A stretch of 64,000 bases of DNA from NCBI GenBank assembly GCA_039105265.1, contig JAPFFF010000001.1:3472001-3536000 (forward strand). The letters are read 5' to 3'. Of this stretch, positions 20,090-30,345 are shown piece by piece. The notes under the pieces are model-generated. The model was not told the DNA's origin. It made no database searches and worked only from the letters and a program-made list of their open reading frames with translations. This DNA is from Tritrichomonas musculus (taxonomy: Eukaryota > Parabasalia > Tritrichomonadida > Tritrichomonadidae). How positions within the stretch are numbered: position 1 is the first letter of the stretch; every line of letters starts with the position of its first letter. A program made the translations under genes and the position numbers.

Positions 20090-21180
20090 TATGAAGCAAT
20101 CCAGCAATCATTTAATATCAGCATCTATCAACAATATTAGCATCAACAACAACATCAGCATTAACATTATTAATATCATTTATCATCAACATTAACAAAA
20201 ACATTAACCAACAGCATCATCCATCAACATTATGAATATCAACAACAACAACAGCATCTATCAACATTATTTATTATCATCATCATTTACTATTAACATT
20301 AACATCAATATCATTTACTATCAACAACAGCATCATCCATCAACGATGGCATCTATCATTAACAACAACAACAGCAGTATTAACATTATTAATATCATCA
20401 TCAACCAACAGCATCATTTAACATCAACAACAACGGCATCTATCAACAACAGCATCATTTACTATCAACAACATCAACCAACAGCATCATCTATCAACCT
20501 TAATATCAACAACATCAACCAACAGCATCATCTATTAACAACAACAGCATCTATCATTAACAACAGCATCACATATCATCGACATCAGTATTAACATTAT
20601 TAATATCAACAGCATCAACTATCAACTATCAACAACAACAGCAACAGCATCTATCATTAACATTATTAATATTATTTAGTATTATTATCAACAACGACAT
20701 TAACAACAACAACACCATCTATTAACATCTATCAACAACAGCATTTATCATTATCAACAGTATTAACATTATTTAGCATCAACCAACATCACCATCTATC
20801 ATTAACAATATCTATCATTATTAATATTACCATCAACATCAACAACATTTACTATTAACATCTATCGACAACAGCATCAACATCATTTATTAACATCAAC
20901 ACCATCTATTAACATTATTAATATCGACAACAACATTATTAATATTATCATCACCATCATTTATCATCAACATCAGTATTAACATTATTTAGCATCATTA
21001 TCAACGGCATCATCTATCAACAAGAACAGTATTAACATTATTTAGCATCATTATCAACAACAAACATCTATCAACGACGGCATCTATCATTAACAGCATC
21101 CATTAACAACAATAGTATTAACATTATTTAGTATCATCAACAACAATCGAATCATTAACAACAATCACGTATTTTTCATT
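20090..21180. repeat. Low-complexity CAACAT/ATCAAC array
   Basis: About 1.1 kb built from shuffled short words: ATCAACAACA, GCATCTATCA, ACATTATTAATATCATC and similar, strictly A/T/C-rich on this strand with almost no G. Order varies, so it is a scrambled microsatellite or cryptic minisatellite, not a clean tandem repeat. The open frame at 20,232-20,594 is a by-product of the repeat. Confidence 0.85.
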
Positions 21181-21183
21181 TAA

Positions 21184-21226
21184 AGGTGAAGAGGTGAATT
21201 CTCACCCGATTTTCGTCACCTTCTTG
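21184..21226 (+). promoter_or_regulatory. GGTGA/TCACC dyad motif, Maverick B copy
   Basis: GGTGAAGAGGTGAATTCTCACC followed shortly by GTCACC, closely matching three copies in Maverick A (38,889, 39,048 and 40,173). In each, two direct GGTGA words are followed by two TCACC words, so cruciform or hairpin forms are possible. Role unknown: origin, transcription end or protein-binding site. Confidence 0.6.
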
Positions 21227-21704
21227 TTTTCATTCCCTTCAATTACAACATTCAATACATTCATAACAAGTTCGTTTCATTCGTTCGTTCATTCAATTTG
21301 TTCAATACACATTCACAACAAGGTCAATAACATCATTCAATTCGATTTCTAAATAAGAGGCCAATTTATGTCAATTGCATTAAGGTTAACAGGTTAGATC
21401 TAACCCTATTTTTCTAACCTTATTGCTTTCAATTCATTTAATTTCTAAATAATCAAATAAGAGGTCAAATGCATTAACTAGAAATATCGATAATTTCAAA
21501 CCGATTTTGGGTGCATTTTTTGAATACCTATTTGGCCCGGGTGCATTTTGGGTGCACATAAATAATTCCCAAAAAAATAATTGTAGATCAAGATAAAAAT
21601 AAAAAATTAATATCGAGAAAATAACGTATTTACAATTGTAATTACAATTGTAATTTTTAAACGGACAAGTTATATACAATTGTAAATACAAAAACCAAGG
21701 CTTA
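21227..21704. other. Non-coding stretch between Maverick B and element 2
   Basis: No gene. Includes two direct copies of AAATAAGAGG (about 21,350 and 21,462), a TTAACAGGTTAGATCTAACC palindrome near 21,387, and three GGGTGCA words at about 21,508-21,560. Some of this may still belong to Maverick B. Confidence 0.4.
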
Positions 21705-21712
21705 TTTCCGTT

Positions 21713-23160
21713 AAAGGTATGGAAACTTCTACCCACTCGACAGATCATTTTTCTTTCAGAATATAATTTTTAAATGATGGTATTAATGATAAATATAGTA
21801 TAAAAAATACATATTTTTCGAGAGGAATTTAAGATAAAAATAAATTATTTTTTTGTAAAAAATTGAATCCTAATCTGGTTATCTTAATTCAAAAAACAAG
21901 TTTTTTTATTTTTTTAATTATATTATTTTTAAATAGAATTATATAAGTAATTTATATTTCATGAAGAAGAACTCGAAATTAATCATTTTTTATATTCATA
22001 TCACAAGTGATATGAATTATTTTAACCTAAAAGGCGAATTTTTTTTTACCTAAAAGGCGAATTTCAAAATTTTGAAAATTATGAGTTTATGAAGGAAATT
22101 GTTTTCTAATTTTCTTCATATTGATATTAAAAATTCTATTCCCGACTCGTTCAAATCACTTTTTCCATTTTTATTGTTGATTATAAAGCATCAAGGATAA
22201 GCAAACCAAGCAAAGATTATTCATTTTTAATATTTTTTCCTAAAACTCAAGCAAATTCGACAATTTCACTAAATAAAAGCGATTTACAAAATAACTATCG
22301 TACAAATTCCAGCAAATAGTTGGCAGATGAAAAAACTATCGATAATTCATTTGTTTATAAGAATAATAAAACGTACTGGAATTAATAAAAGAATTATTTT
22401 GTAAATCGCTTTTATTTAGTGAGTTTTTTGAATTTGTTTGAGCTTTAGGAAAAGACATTCTAAAATAATTATCTTTGCATGGTTTGCTTTTCCACGTTGC
22501 GCTGGGATATACCTAAAAATTGTTTTGTAAACTACTCTTATTTAGTTATTTTGTTGAGTTTATTTGTGTCTTTGGAAGAAATACTATAAAAAAATAAATT
22601 AACCTTTTTAGTCAAAAAATTTTCATCTTTATTGGTCAATAATAAATTTCATATCATCAATGATATGAACTATACAAAAAATTGATAACATCATATAAGA
22701 TCTCCAAATCCACTCGAAAAACATGGCCTTTTTTTTATTTTATTTTCAAATAAATAAAAAAATGAAGAACATTTAAAAAAAATAAAAACTTTTGTCGACT
22801 CGTTCATCTTTAAATTGATTTTTTCTTAAAAAAACATTTTTTTCTCATTATGCATTTTATGAGATTTGAATTAAGCACTTTTATGCTATTTTCAAATATG
22901 TTAATAATATGATAAAACAATATTAGACATGTATTAAACTTTGATGAGGTTTTTTCCGTTGATCAAAAATTGCCAATTTTTGGATTTCATTTTTTTCTTG
23001 TTTTTCGGTAATAAAATTAAAATTATATTTTTTTGATTTTATATTTATGCTACAAATATTATATACATGACGATGGACTAATATTTAATAAAAAATAATC
23101 AATATTCAAGCTTTTTTTGCATGAAATAAAATTGAATTGAAAAAGAGTTTCCATACCTTT
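21713..23160. mobile_element. Non-autonomous TIR element with 8-bp target duplication (element 2)
   Basis: A 1,448-bp segment with 15-bp perfect inverted ends AAAGGTATGGAAACT (21,713-21,727 and complement at 23,146-23,160) and the perfect 8-bp direct repeat TTTCCGTT just outside (21,705-21,712 and 23,161-23,168). No transposase is visible. A foldback element is nested within it (22,195-22,493). Target size and the ARAGG end match elements 1 and 3, so the three may belong to one superfamily (hAT-, P-, Merlin- or MULE-like). Confidence 0.8.
22195..22493. repeat. Foldback (MITE-like) element with arms of about 105 bp
   Basis: The arm beginning GGATAAGCAAACC at 22,195 is the imperfect inverted complement of the one ending GGTTTGCTTTTCC at 22,493. 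Shared inner words include AAATAAAAGCGATTTACAAAATAA. A third, more diverged copy of one arm follows at about 22,515-22,580. It would fold into a long hairpin if transcribed. No clear target duplication was found. Confidence 0.7.
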
Positions 23161-23264
23161 TTTCCGTTATTATTTAATGAATATTTCTGTACTAAATAGA
23201 AATAATAATTTTTCAAATAAAGATTTTATCTATGTATATATATAATATTGTGATTCTAACTATA

Positions 23265-23710
23265 GTAGCGTCGGTTTGGTATCAGAACGTAGGTTTGAAA
23301 ATCAGAACATTTCACTTTTTTTAAAATTAAAATTTTAATAAATTGAATTAAAAATGATCGTTTTCTACTATTTTAGCGTTTTTTCTCGGAATATAAATGA
23401 AATAATAACGTGAAATTAATAATATATCATTAATAAATATTTATCTATTCAAATATGTACAAAAAATAAAAAGTTGCTGAGATGCATCAGATATATTTGA
23501 TATCTGAAAAGTTGATGTTTCAAACCAATTATTATATATTATATTCTGCAATAAATAAATATTAAAATGGATATACAGCTGTTTCGGAAATAGATTAGAA
23601 TTTTTTGGAAATAAAATAGCATGATTTGAATGGTTTATAAAACCGCTAAAATATTTTTGGAAATAAAATATTTTTTTTTTTGAAAATAAAATAGTGAACG
23701 ATTATTTTGC
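23265..23710. mobile_element. Internally deleted pogo-like copy (MITE-like)
   Basis: From GTAGCGTCGGTTTGG at 23,265 this about 445-bp stretch is an inverted, lightly diverged copy of both ends of the pogo-like transposon at about 56,090-57,807, with the whole transposase region missing. The join is seen where 'AAAATGGATATACAGCTGTTTCGG' material from the two ends meets near 23,570-23,600. TA precedes the GTAGCG terminus in both copies, as expected for Tc1/mariner-type insertion. The other border is approximate. A non-autonomous derivative of the longer copy's family. Confidence 0.75.
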
Positions 23711-24046
23711 ATTCAATTTCCAATATTTTTGTTGATGAAAAACATTTAAATCAGAAGCAAATATTAATTACATCTAAACAATCTTTTGCCAATTTAATAT
23801 ATTTTGACAGATGTTATTAAAAAGATACTTTATAATTGATATTTCACCGATTTCATAATATCTTTTTTAAATTATATCCTGGAGAGGTACGGGTACAAAA
23901 ATTTTTTTAAAAATTCTTTATATTAATATATTTTATTAAGTATATTCCATATTATATAAAAAATATTTAATGAAAGAGTTTTGTTCGTCAGGTGGAGTTT
24001 TATGAGTATTTTTATTAATTTTCGTAAACCATTGAAATTATACAAA
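23711..24046. other. AT-rich stretch, nothing recognised
   Basis: About 340 bp between two elements. The only non-AT feature is GGAGAGGTACGGGTAC near 23,881, whose ARAGG-like start resembles the 8-bp-duplication elements but has no partner end in this window. Confidence 0.4.
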
Positions 24047-24054
24047 AAATTCAA

Positions 24055-25226
24055 AGAGGTATTCATGTTAAGTGACTTAACGTCTTTTTGAATTTTTCTA
24101 ATCTCATTATTTCCATCAATATTAAGTTATATGCATTCAAATCAATAATTTTTAATTGGTTGCTCGATGTAATCATTTTAAGAATGTCTTACACTGTTTA
24201 TTTTATAAAAATTTTAATCTGATATATCTTTAATATTTCATTCAATCTTTATGATTTTTGAAAATTCCAAATATATTTATATTAATACACATAAGATTAA
24301 TTAAATTATTAGATTTTTCAAATTAAATTAGATTTATAAACAGAAATAAAAAGAAATTAAAATTTTTTTCATATATAAACTTATCATATCTTTTTTTTCA
24401 GCCTAGAATTTTATAAAATACTTTTCCATATGATATTGTATTATATGTATTAATGCATATGTTGGTGCTTAAGATATTTATACGCTTAATTTTGAGAAAA
24501 AATGGTTTTGATTTTAATGGCTTATTTTAATGGTGTAAAATGTCATAAAAAGAGTTTAAAAATATGTATTTCAAGAAATAAGAAAGTATTCAAGTATATT
24601 TATCACTAAACATATTTATTTTATTTTGAATATTATTATATTTTATTTTCTATTGTTAAATTAAATTATTAATCAAGATATTTTAATTGATTAATTTAAA
24701 ATAGATTAATTCAATATTTATTTTATTTCATTCAATATATCAAAAAAATAATCGTAATTTCAATAATAAATCTTTATTCAAATTATAATTATGAATTTAT
24801 CTTATTATTCAATAAAATAAACCATATTATATATATATATAAATATAATATAAAACATTACATAAAAAATAAATAAGATAATATACTTAAAATATATTAA
24901 AATATTATATAAATAAATCGGTAGCAATAAAAAATTAAATTATTTCAATTTTAAAATAATCCTTTGAAATATTACTCCATTTTCATTGAAATATTTTCTT
25001 TTAAAAGAAACAACTTTTGTTAATGATATTCAAAATTGAGAATTTAATTTCTCTAACAAAAGTTCTCCATAGCCATTTAGTCATAGAAATATGATTTATA
25101 TTAATATCTCGAAATCAAACGTATAAAACATTATATACTTTCTATTATAGCATAAATATAAAATATTTAAAATAATATATAATTATCTATCAAATTTCCA
25201 GGCTAGATCTCTTCATGAATACCTCT
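24055..25226. mobile_element. Non-autonomous TIR element with 8-bp target duplication (element 3)
   Basis: A 1,172-bp segment with 13-bp perfect inverted ends AGAGGTATTCATG (24,055-24,067 and complement at 25,214-25,226), each touching a perfect direct repeat AAATTCAA (24,047-24,054 and 25,227-25,234). Interior AT-rich, no coding. Same target size and similar ARAGG terminus as elements 1 and 2. Confidence 0.78.
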
Positions 25227-26360
25227 AAATTCAACTAATATTTTTCATGTTTTTGCATAAAAAAAGTCATAAAATATTAAGTGCATCTTTATTATATGAA
25301 AATGTTTAATAAAAAAATTAATTCAATCGATCTTGTAATATTATCATTTTAAATTTCTATGAATTAAATGATAAATGTGTAAAATGAAGAATGATTTTTG
25401 CATAATATAATATGATTTATCTTTTGAAACTTTTTCTACTCTTGAAAACATGAATTGCTAAAATCTGATATTAAATATTCTCAATGAAATCTTTTAAAAA
25501 TGCCTTAAGATATGCGCTGATGATTTATTTATTTACCATAATTGGTTTAAATAAGAGATTGTTGGGAGAAATTAATGAATATGTCGTAATCTTTGTATTT
25601 TTATTATAAATTAAAACTAATTTATCTCAGTAAAAAAAAAAATTTTCTTTGTTTTTAACAGAGCAAGTTAAAAGATGACTATTGGAATAATGCATATTTT
25701 AATATATAATTTATCAAAAAATATTTTGCATGCTTTAATTTCCTTCTTGAAAAAAAAAAGCAATTAAAAAAAATTCAATATGAACCGGAAATAGTCAAAT
25801 ATCCAACCGGAAATAGTCAAAAAGTTTTTGACATATTAAAAAAATCCTTGAAAAAGATTCATGCCAATTATTTTTTTCATTCAAAAATTTAAATTTTTTT
25901 TAAATAATTAAAGGTTAAAACGCAGCTACGCCTGACGAGTCGTTTTTTATTTTCATATATTTATTGTGATATATATTAATTATCCTATAAATTGATATAT
26001 AATTATCCCTTGAGAATTAAACAACCATTCCAAAAAATGAGTTGTAAAATACAATTTTTTACAAATTTTATTTTTTTTCATGAAAAAATTTGTTTTATTT
26101 TATATAAATAATTATTAAATATTAATATTATATTTATTAGTTAAATATACGATAATTATGAATTAAAAATATTTTTTCATTAAGATATTTATATATATTT
26201 AATGATTTTTGGCAATGATGTAACTTCTTTCCCTAAGAATAAATAATCAAAACAATAAGTATTTCATATAATACAATAAATGTTTAAAATAAACATATAA
26301 TAAAATTATTGAGATATAAAATATTAAAGGAAATAAAAGCAAAATATTAAATAGACAAAA

Positions 26361-26550
26361 TACGTTATTTTAGTCCCCGCACTTCTTATCCTGGATAAAA
26401 CAAAAAGAAAATTTCTTTTCATATTCGATATAATAATCAATAATAATCATAAATAAAGTGATTTTTTCATTAATGAAAGAGTTTTTTCAAAATATTCATT
26501 ATCATCAATTTTCATAAAGGTGCGAGAACTAAATATACAAAAAATAACGG
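26361..26550. repeat. Short inverted-repeat element, GTGCGAGAAC family
   Basis: TACGTTATTTTAGTCCCCGC at 26,361 and a complementary AGGTGCGAGAACTAAA...AAATAACGG end at 26,517-26,550 bracket about 190 bp of AT-rich DNA. The same terminal words recur singly near 55,490 (TACGTTATTTTTAGTTCTCGC) and 55,830, so this is a dispersed MITE-like family. Confidence 0.6.
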
Positions 26551-27333
26551 TTTTTTAATTTTTCAAATATCTCATAATATTTTAAATATTTTATACTATT
26601 TAAAATAAATATAATATATCTTTATTGTATAATAATTAAAAAATAATATTTTATTTCTTGAACATCATTATAGAGACTGAAAAATGCATATCTATTTTGG
26701 GGAACAAAAAACTAAATAATTCAATAAATAATTGTTATTTTTGTTTGATAGATGCTTATTAATGTTTTTAATTATATCAGAAATCTTTATAAATGATAAA
26801 AATAAGATTTTATATTAATTTAGCTGAGATATATTTAAAACACAATCAAAAAACTAATATTTTAAAAATATCTCAACTTTTTTTTGTTTCTATGGGGATA
26901 ACTACTTATAATTTTACTGCATTTTTTATTTGTATTAGTATATTTTTAAATGAAATGAAATGGCTCGGGAGACGCCATTTTAGTTTTTTTAAATTCAGAG
27001 AAGTAGGATTTATTCCTCTTAATTGCATTCAATTTTCAAAATTTTATAAAAAAGTATAGATATTTGATATTTCAAGTTGAAAAGAACATATAGTCATTTT
27101 ACATATTATTTGATACATGATATATTATGCAAAAAAATCATTTTCGTTGAGTTTTGGATGAGTCCGTCGAAATATTAAAATCAACATATCTTTATTAAAT
27201 TTTATATAAATTGGGAATATAATGCATTATTTCGGTTTATATCAACAATATATTTCTTATTAAGCTTGAAATTCCTCATTTAAATCTAAATTTGGCAAAT
27301 AAAAAGCTTTTTTATTTTTGAAGTTCCCTTGTG

Positions 27334-27434
27334 AAAAATGGCCCTATCATTCTCAATAAAACTTATCTATTATATTAAATGTAATATTTTATGCTTATAA
27401 ACATTTTTATATACGAAACCTTAGAGCCATTTTT
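27334..27434. repeat. About 100-bp hairpin repeat, GGCCATTTTT family, copy 1
   Basis: Starts AAAAATGGCCCTAT and ends CTTAGAGCCATTTTT, so the ends are imperfect inverted complements. A second copy with the same ends and spacing lies at 28,684-28,785, and single ends occur at about 53,893, 54,060 and 54,700. Confidence 0.6.
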
Positions 27435-28683
27435 AAGATACAAATGCTATTTATTTATGGCCAAAGATGTTTTTAATATTTGACTATCAATTCAATTAAT
27501 TGATAAAGCTTTATTAAATATATGTTTTGATTGATTTTATTAAATTCTGAGAATTAGGATTTATTCCTCTCAATTTAAAAAATGGACAAAAAAGTTAAGA
27601 AAATAAGCATTTCTATTTAAGAAAACTTAATAAAATTTACAAAAACTAAATATTGCATAGAAGAGTCGAAACTAGCGAATTTGTAATAGATATGATTATA
27701 ATTAAAATATTTTACTTAATAACAGATAATAAATTTAAACTATTAATTATGATATATTTAATGCGCTAGAAAACAAGATATTACTATAAAAAATGATGAC
27801 TTTTGAATTCAAATACTGATCGTAATAGGCAAATTTTTAACCTTGGATAATTTTTTTTAAAACTTTTCTATAAAAAGCATTTTATTAATCATTTATATCA
27901 TAAAAAATATCATATATTTGATTTTTGAATGGTATAAATTGGAATTTATTGCCTAATAAAGTTGGACTTAGCTATTGTAAATAAAAAATGATATGTAATT
28001 TTTTGATCATTTGATGAAATGAAGCTCCAAAACATAAAATATCCTATTGGATATTGATAATCATCATTAGAAATTTATATTTTTTAAAAAATTAACAAAA
28101 ATAAGTAAATCATATTTCTATTACGAAAAATGTAGCGCACCAAATTCAGTGAAATTTAGCCATCAGAAAATGCATATATAATAACGATGATTTTATCAAT
28201 ATTTCAAAAATTTGTTATGAATTTGGAGAGAAAAGAAAGATTTGAAATTGAGAGGAATTCATGTAAAGTTCTCAATTCTGATTTTAAAAAACATAAATTT
28301 CTCATTTAAAACAATAATTATGATAAATCTAATAGATTAAAAATCTTATTATATTTGTGCTTAATAAAAATTCAAACAATAAATATAAAATATTCAAAAT
28401 CAATCGTTTTTCGAAATCAAAATTTTGAAAAAATTATAAACGGTTTAGTGTCTACAGTTCTTATTGCATTGAAATATATATGAATATATATTTATTATTG
28501 TATGAAAAGGAAATTGATGAAAAAATTATTATTAGCATATTTTGATTATTTTTTAACAAAACATGAATTTGGTTATATTATCTCAAATAGATCGCAAAGA
28601 TAAATAGAATTTTCAATCAAAATCTGGATTTTATTTAAAATTCGTCGAATAAAATGGATTTAACATTTAACAATGGATAATTA

Positions 28684-28785
28684 AAAAATGGCCCTATGAA
28701 TTTTGGTGAAACAGTTTTATTTAAATAAATATACAATTTACTCACTATTCTACAATTTTTTTTTATTATCCTTAGAGCCATTTTT
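28684..28785. repeat. About 100-bp hairpin repeat, GGCCATTTTT family, copy 2
   Basis: Same terminal words as the copy at 27,334 (AAAAATGGCCCTAT and CTTAGAGCCATTTTT) at nearly the same spacing, while the interior differs. This suggests a mobile or duplicated unit rather than chance. Confidence 0.6.
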
Positions 28786-28928
28786 GAGATATGATTATGA
28801 AAAAAATATTGGGCCAGATTTCTCAGAAATTTACTCTCAGAAATTTTAATAAATAATGATGAAAAAGCTTTCAAATTTCATCTTAGAAAAGAAAAAAAGA
28901 CAAAAAACGTTCTACTGGTATAGCAAAT

Positions 28929-29300
28929 TTGAAAATAATGCTTAGGTTAGATGAAAATCAAACTTATTCAAATCATTTTTATAAAAAATCAAGATATCTT
29001 CCAACTGAATCTGAAAAAAAGATTTTAATAAAAGGATTAAATTGTTATTTTTTGCAACCTAATTACTCAAAAAATAGAAAAACAATTATCTCTGAAATAT
29101 CAGAGATATTATTTTTCAAAATGACTCAAAAAGAAACCGATTCTTTACCAACTGAAGATTCATTATTATTTTTTATACAAAACTATTCAACAATTAATCA
29201 CAATTTGGAAAAAGAAGGCTTCGATAATGATGAATTTGAAGAAAAATTAAATTTTCAAGAGGTGCGAGAGCTGGTTGATTTCATTATTATTAAATTATAA
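28929..29300 (+). CDS. Small hypothetical protein or gene fragment
   Basis: A 123-residue frame from an ATG at 28,929 (a second ATG at 28,938). Unlike the surrounding debris it has normal protein composition (Glu/Lys/Asn/Phe-rich, charged C-terminus) and helices such as ESEKKILIKGLNCYF. No known domain. It lies just upstream of the Maverick A target, whose flank also holds an open frame, so it may be the surviving part of a longer host gene. Real expression is uncertain. Confidence 0.4.
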   Translation: MKIMLRLDENQTYSNHFYKKSRYLPTESEKKILIKGLNCYFLQPNYSKNRKTIISEISEILFFKMTQKETDSLPTEDSLLFFIQNYSTINHNLEKEGFDNDEFEEKLNFQEVRELVDFIIIKL

Positions 29301-29681
29301 AATAATATATATATATATATATATATATCCTTCTCTATTATGATAGGATTTTAAATTATATTAGTCACTAGGAGTAAAAATATTTGTGTTTTAAAATTTA
29401 AAAAAAAAAAAAAATAAACCATTCAATTATAAAATTTTATAAATGTTGGAGAGAAATTACATTTTCTCTCTTTTAGAGCACAAATAAATATTTATATATA
29501 TGTAAATTACATTGTTATTTTTATTTTATTAAAAATAATTCAATAATAAAAAAAAATTAGATTTTATTTTTCCCAAGTTGGGAATCCCAACCAAAAAAAA
29601 ACCAAAATATCAAGATAAAAAGTGATGAGCTGAACTATGACTGGAATTATTTAGATGATGACTCAAATCGTTATAATCCCA
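29301..29681. other. Left flank of Maverick A, with a host open frame at the target
   Basis: Mostly AT-rich with an (AT)n tract near 29,306-29,327 and an A run near 29,400. From about 29,559 to the insertion point one frame is open and of coding composition (DELNYDWNYLDDDSNRYNP near its end). The same frame stays open for about 15 codons beyond the right end of the element before a stop at 53,851. The target therefore probably lay near the 3' end of a host gene or gene relic. Confidence 0.5.
29677..29681. repeat. Left target duplication TCCCA of Maverick A
   Basis: TCCCA directly precedes the AGTAG terminus and is repeated at 53,802-53,806. The family typically makes 6-bp duplications; here five bases match. 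Confidence 0.7.
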
Positions 29682-29933
29682 AGTAGTTAAGTATAGGCGG
29701 TGTTTCGTACCTCACCACCGCCTACACGCTTCGCCACCAAGCTCAGGTACACCCTCGCTTGGGCCTCAGCTTCCGGCCAAATACCTACTGAAAAACCTAT
29801 CGTAAGTATACCCTATCTACATTAGCTAATTTCCCACCCCCATCCCTCAAGTTCAAGTACATTGTCGTTTTTCAATATTTCTATTAATTTTTTATACAAC
29901 ACTATACAAATGACCACACCATCAGATTTAAAG
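29682..29933 (+). repeat. Left terminal inverted repeat of Maverick A
   Basis: 252 bp, complementary to 53,550-53,801. GC-rich outer 100 bp, then a pyrimidine-rich part. Its inner edge includes the ATG at 29,910 and first codons of the first gene, so both element ends carry this start region pointing inward. A degenerate copy of its middle (CCAAATACC...AACCTATCGTAAGTA) recurs at about 30,238-30,300. Confidence 0.93.
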
Positions 29934-30212
29934 ATTATGACCCAATATAAGCAGTTTACTCTAAGAAATCCTATTTATACTTCTCGTGAAACCCAACAAG
30001 TTTATGATTCCTTTAAAGACATCAGGACATGTGATTCATCCGGACGAGTGATAATTGAGGTTTTGGACGAAAGAAACAAATTTAGTGGTTACAGATATGC
30101 ACAGTTTAGTAGAGCATCATTATTAAAATACAACAATGATTATGATTATAAAAGAGAAAAAGATGCACCCAGATATAGGAAGTTTGATGAGCACCATAAG
30201 ATATTTGAGTAA
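29862..30212 (+). CDS. Maverick A small protein, first gene, unknown
   Basis: The likely start is the ATG at 29,910 (MTTPSDLKIM), which sits inside the terminal repeat and gives about 100 residues. Upstream in-frame codons to 29,862 read from the repeat's T-rich leader. The protein is charged and Tyr/Arg-rich (RYAQFSRAS, DYDYKREKDAPRYRK) with no recognised motif. Because its start region is duplicated at the other end of the element, its promoter is part of the repeat. It may act early or at the termini, but that is inference. Confidence 0.55.
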   Translation: MSFFNISINFLYNTIQMTTPSDLKIMTQYKQFTLRNPIYTSRETQQVYDSFKDIRTCDSSGRVIIEVLDERNKFSGYRYAQFSRASLLKYNNDYDYKREKDAPRYRKFDEHHKIFE

Positions 30213-30237
30213 AAAGTGTTAGTATTATTTTGTTTGC

Positions 30238-30345
30238 CAAATACCCTCTGAAAACCTATCGTAAGTACACACTCTCTACTTTCACTATTCCACCAATGTC
30301 ATTTCCAAGGTATGGAGTAGTTTTTGAATTCTACACCCGAAAAAA
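30238..30345 (+). repeat. Degenerate internal copy of terminal-repeat sequence
   Basis: CCAAATACCCTCTGAAAACC and the following CTATCGTAAGTA repeat the segment at about 29,782-29,815 of the left terminal repeat. The next block (GGTATGGAGTAGTTTTTG then AATTCTACACCCGAAAA, 30,313-30,347) matches, inverted, 53,490-53,551 just inside the right terminal repeat. The inverted repeats therefore once extended further in, with the first gene present only on the left. Confidence 0.7.

Larger units (their letters stand above)
18308..21500. mobile_element. Truncated Maverick/Polinton (B), left end plus helicase
   Basis: The left terminus starts AGTAGTG at 18,308 inside the pogo-like transposase. It parallels Maverick A: the same AGTAGT start and, 58 bp in (57 bp in A), a shared block beginning AAGCTCAGG. 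The terminal repeat is GC-rich against its surroundings. Inside are one open SF2 helicase gene, a long low-complexity array, and at 21,184-21,226 the same GGTGA/TCACC dyad found in Maverick A. Polymerase, integrase, ATPase and capsid genes and a matching right end are absent, so it is a fossil of about 3 kb with one large loss. The right border is uncertain (between about 21.23 and 21.7 kb). Confidence 0.75.
25235..28928. other. 3.7-kb AT-rich region without supported genes
   Basis: Contains the 190-bp inverted-repeat element at 26,361-26,550, two hairpin repeats with AAAAATGGCCC/GAGCCATTTTT ends (27,334-27,434 and 28,684-28,785), and two copies of a 'GGATTTATTCCTCT(T/C)AATT' block near 27,007 and 27,552. 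A short open frame at 26,793-27,059 and another on the minus strand at 28,635-28,874 overlap these repeats and look accidental. Confidence 0.5.

Noticed and set aside
20232-20594. 120-codon Asn/Ile/Ser-rich frame
   Set aside because: Direct translation of the low-complexity array.
20090-21180. CRISPR-like array
   Set aside because: No fixed repeat and unique spacers, only shuffled short words in a eukaryotic context.
26793-27059. 88-codon frame
   Set aside because: Overlaps a dispersed repeat (GGATTTATTCCTCT block) and has no supporting context.
28635-28874. 79-codon minus-strand frame
   Set aside because: Covers one of the GGCCATTTTT hairpin repeats, so probably accidental.
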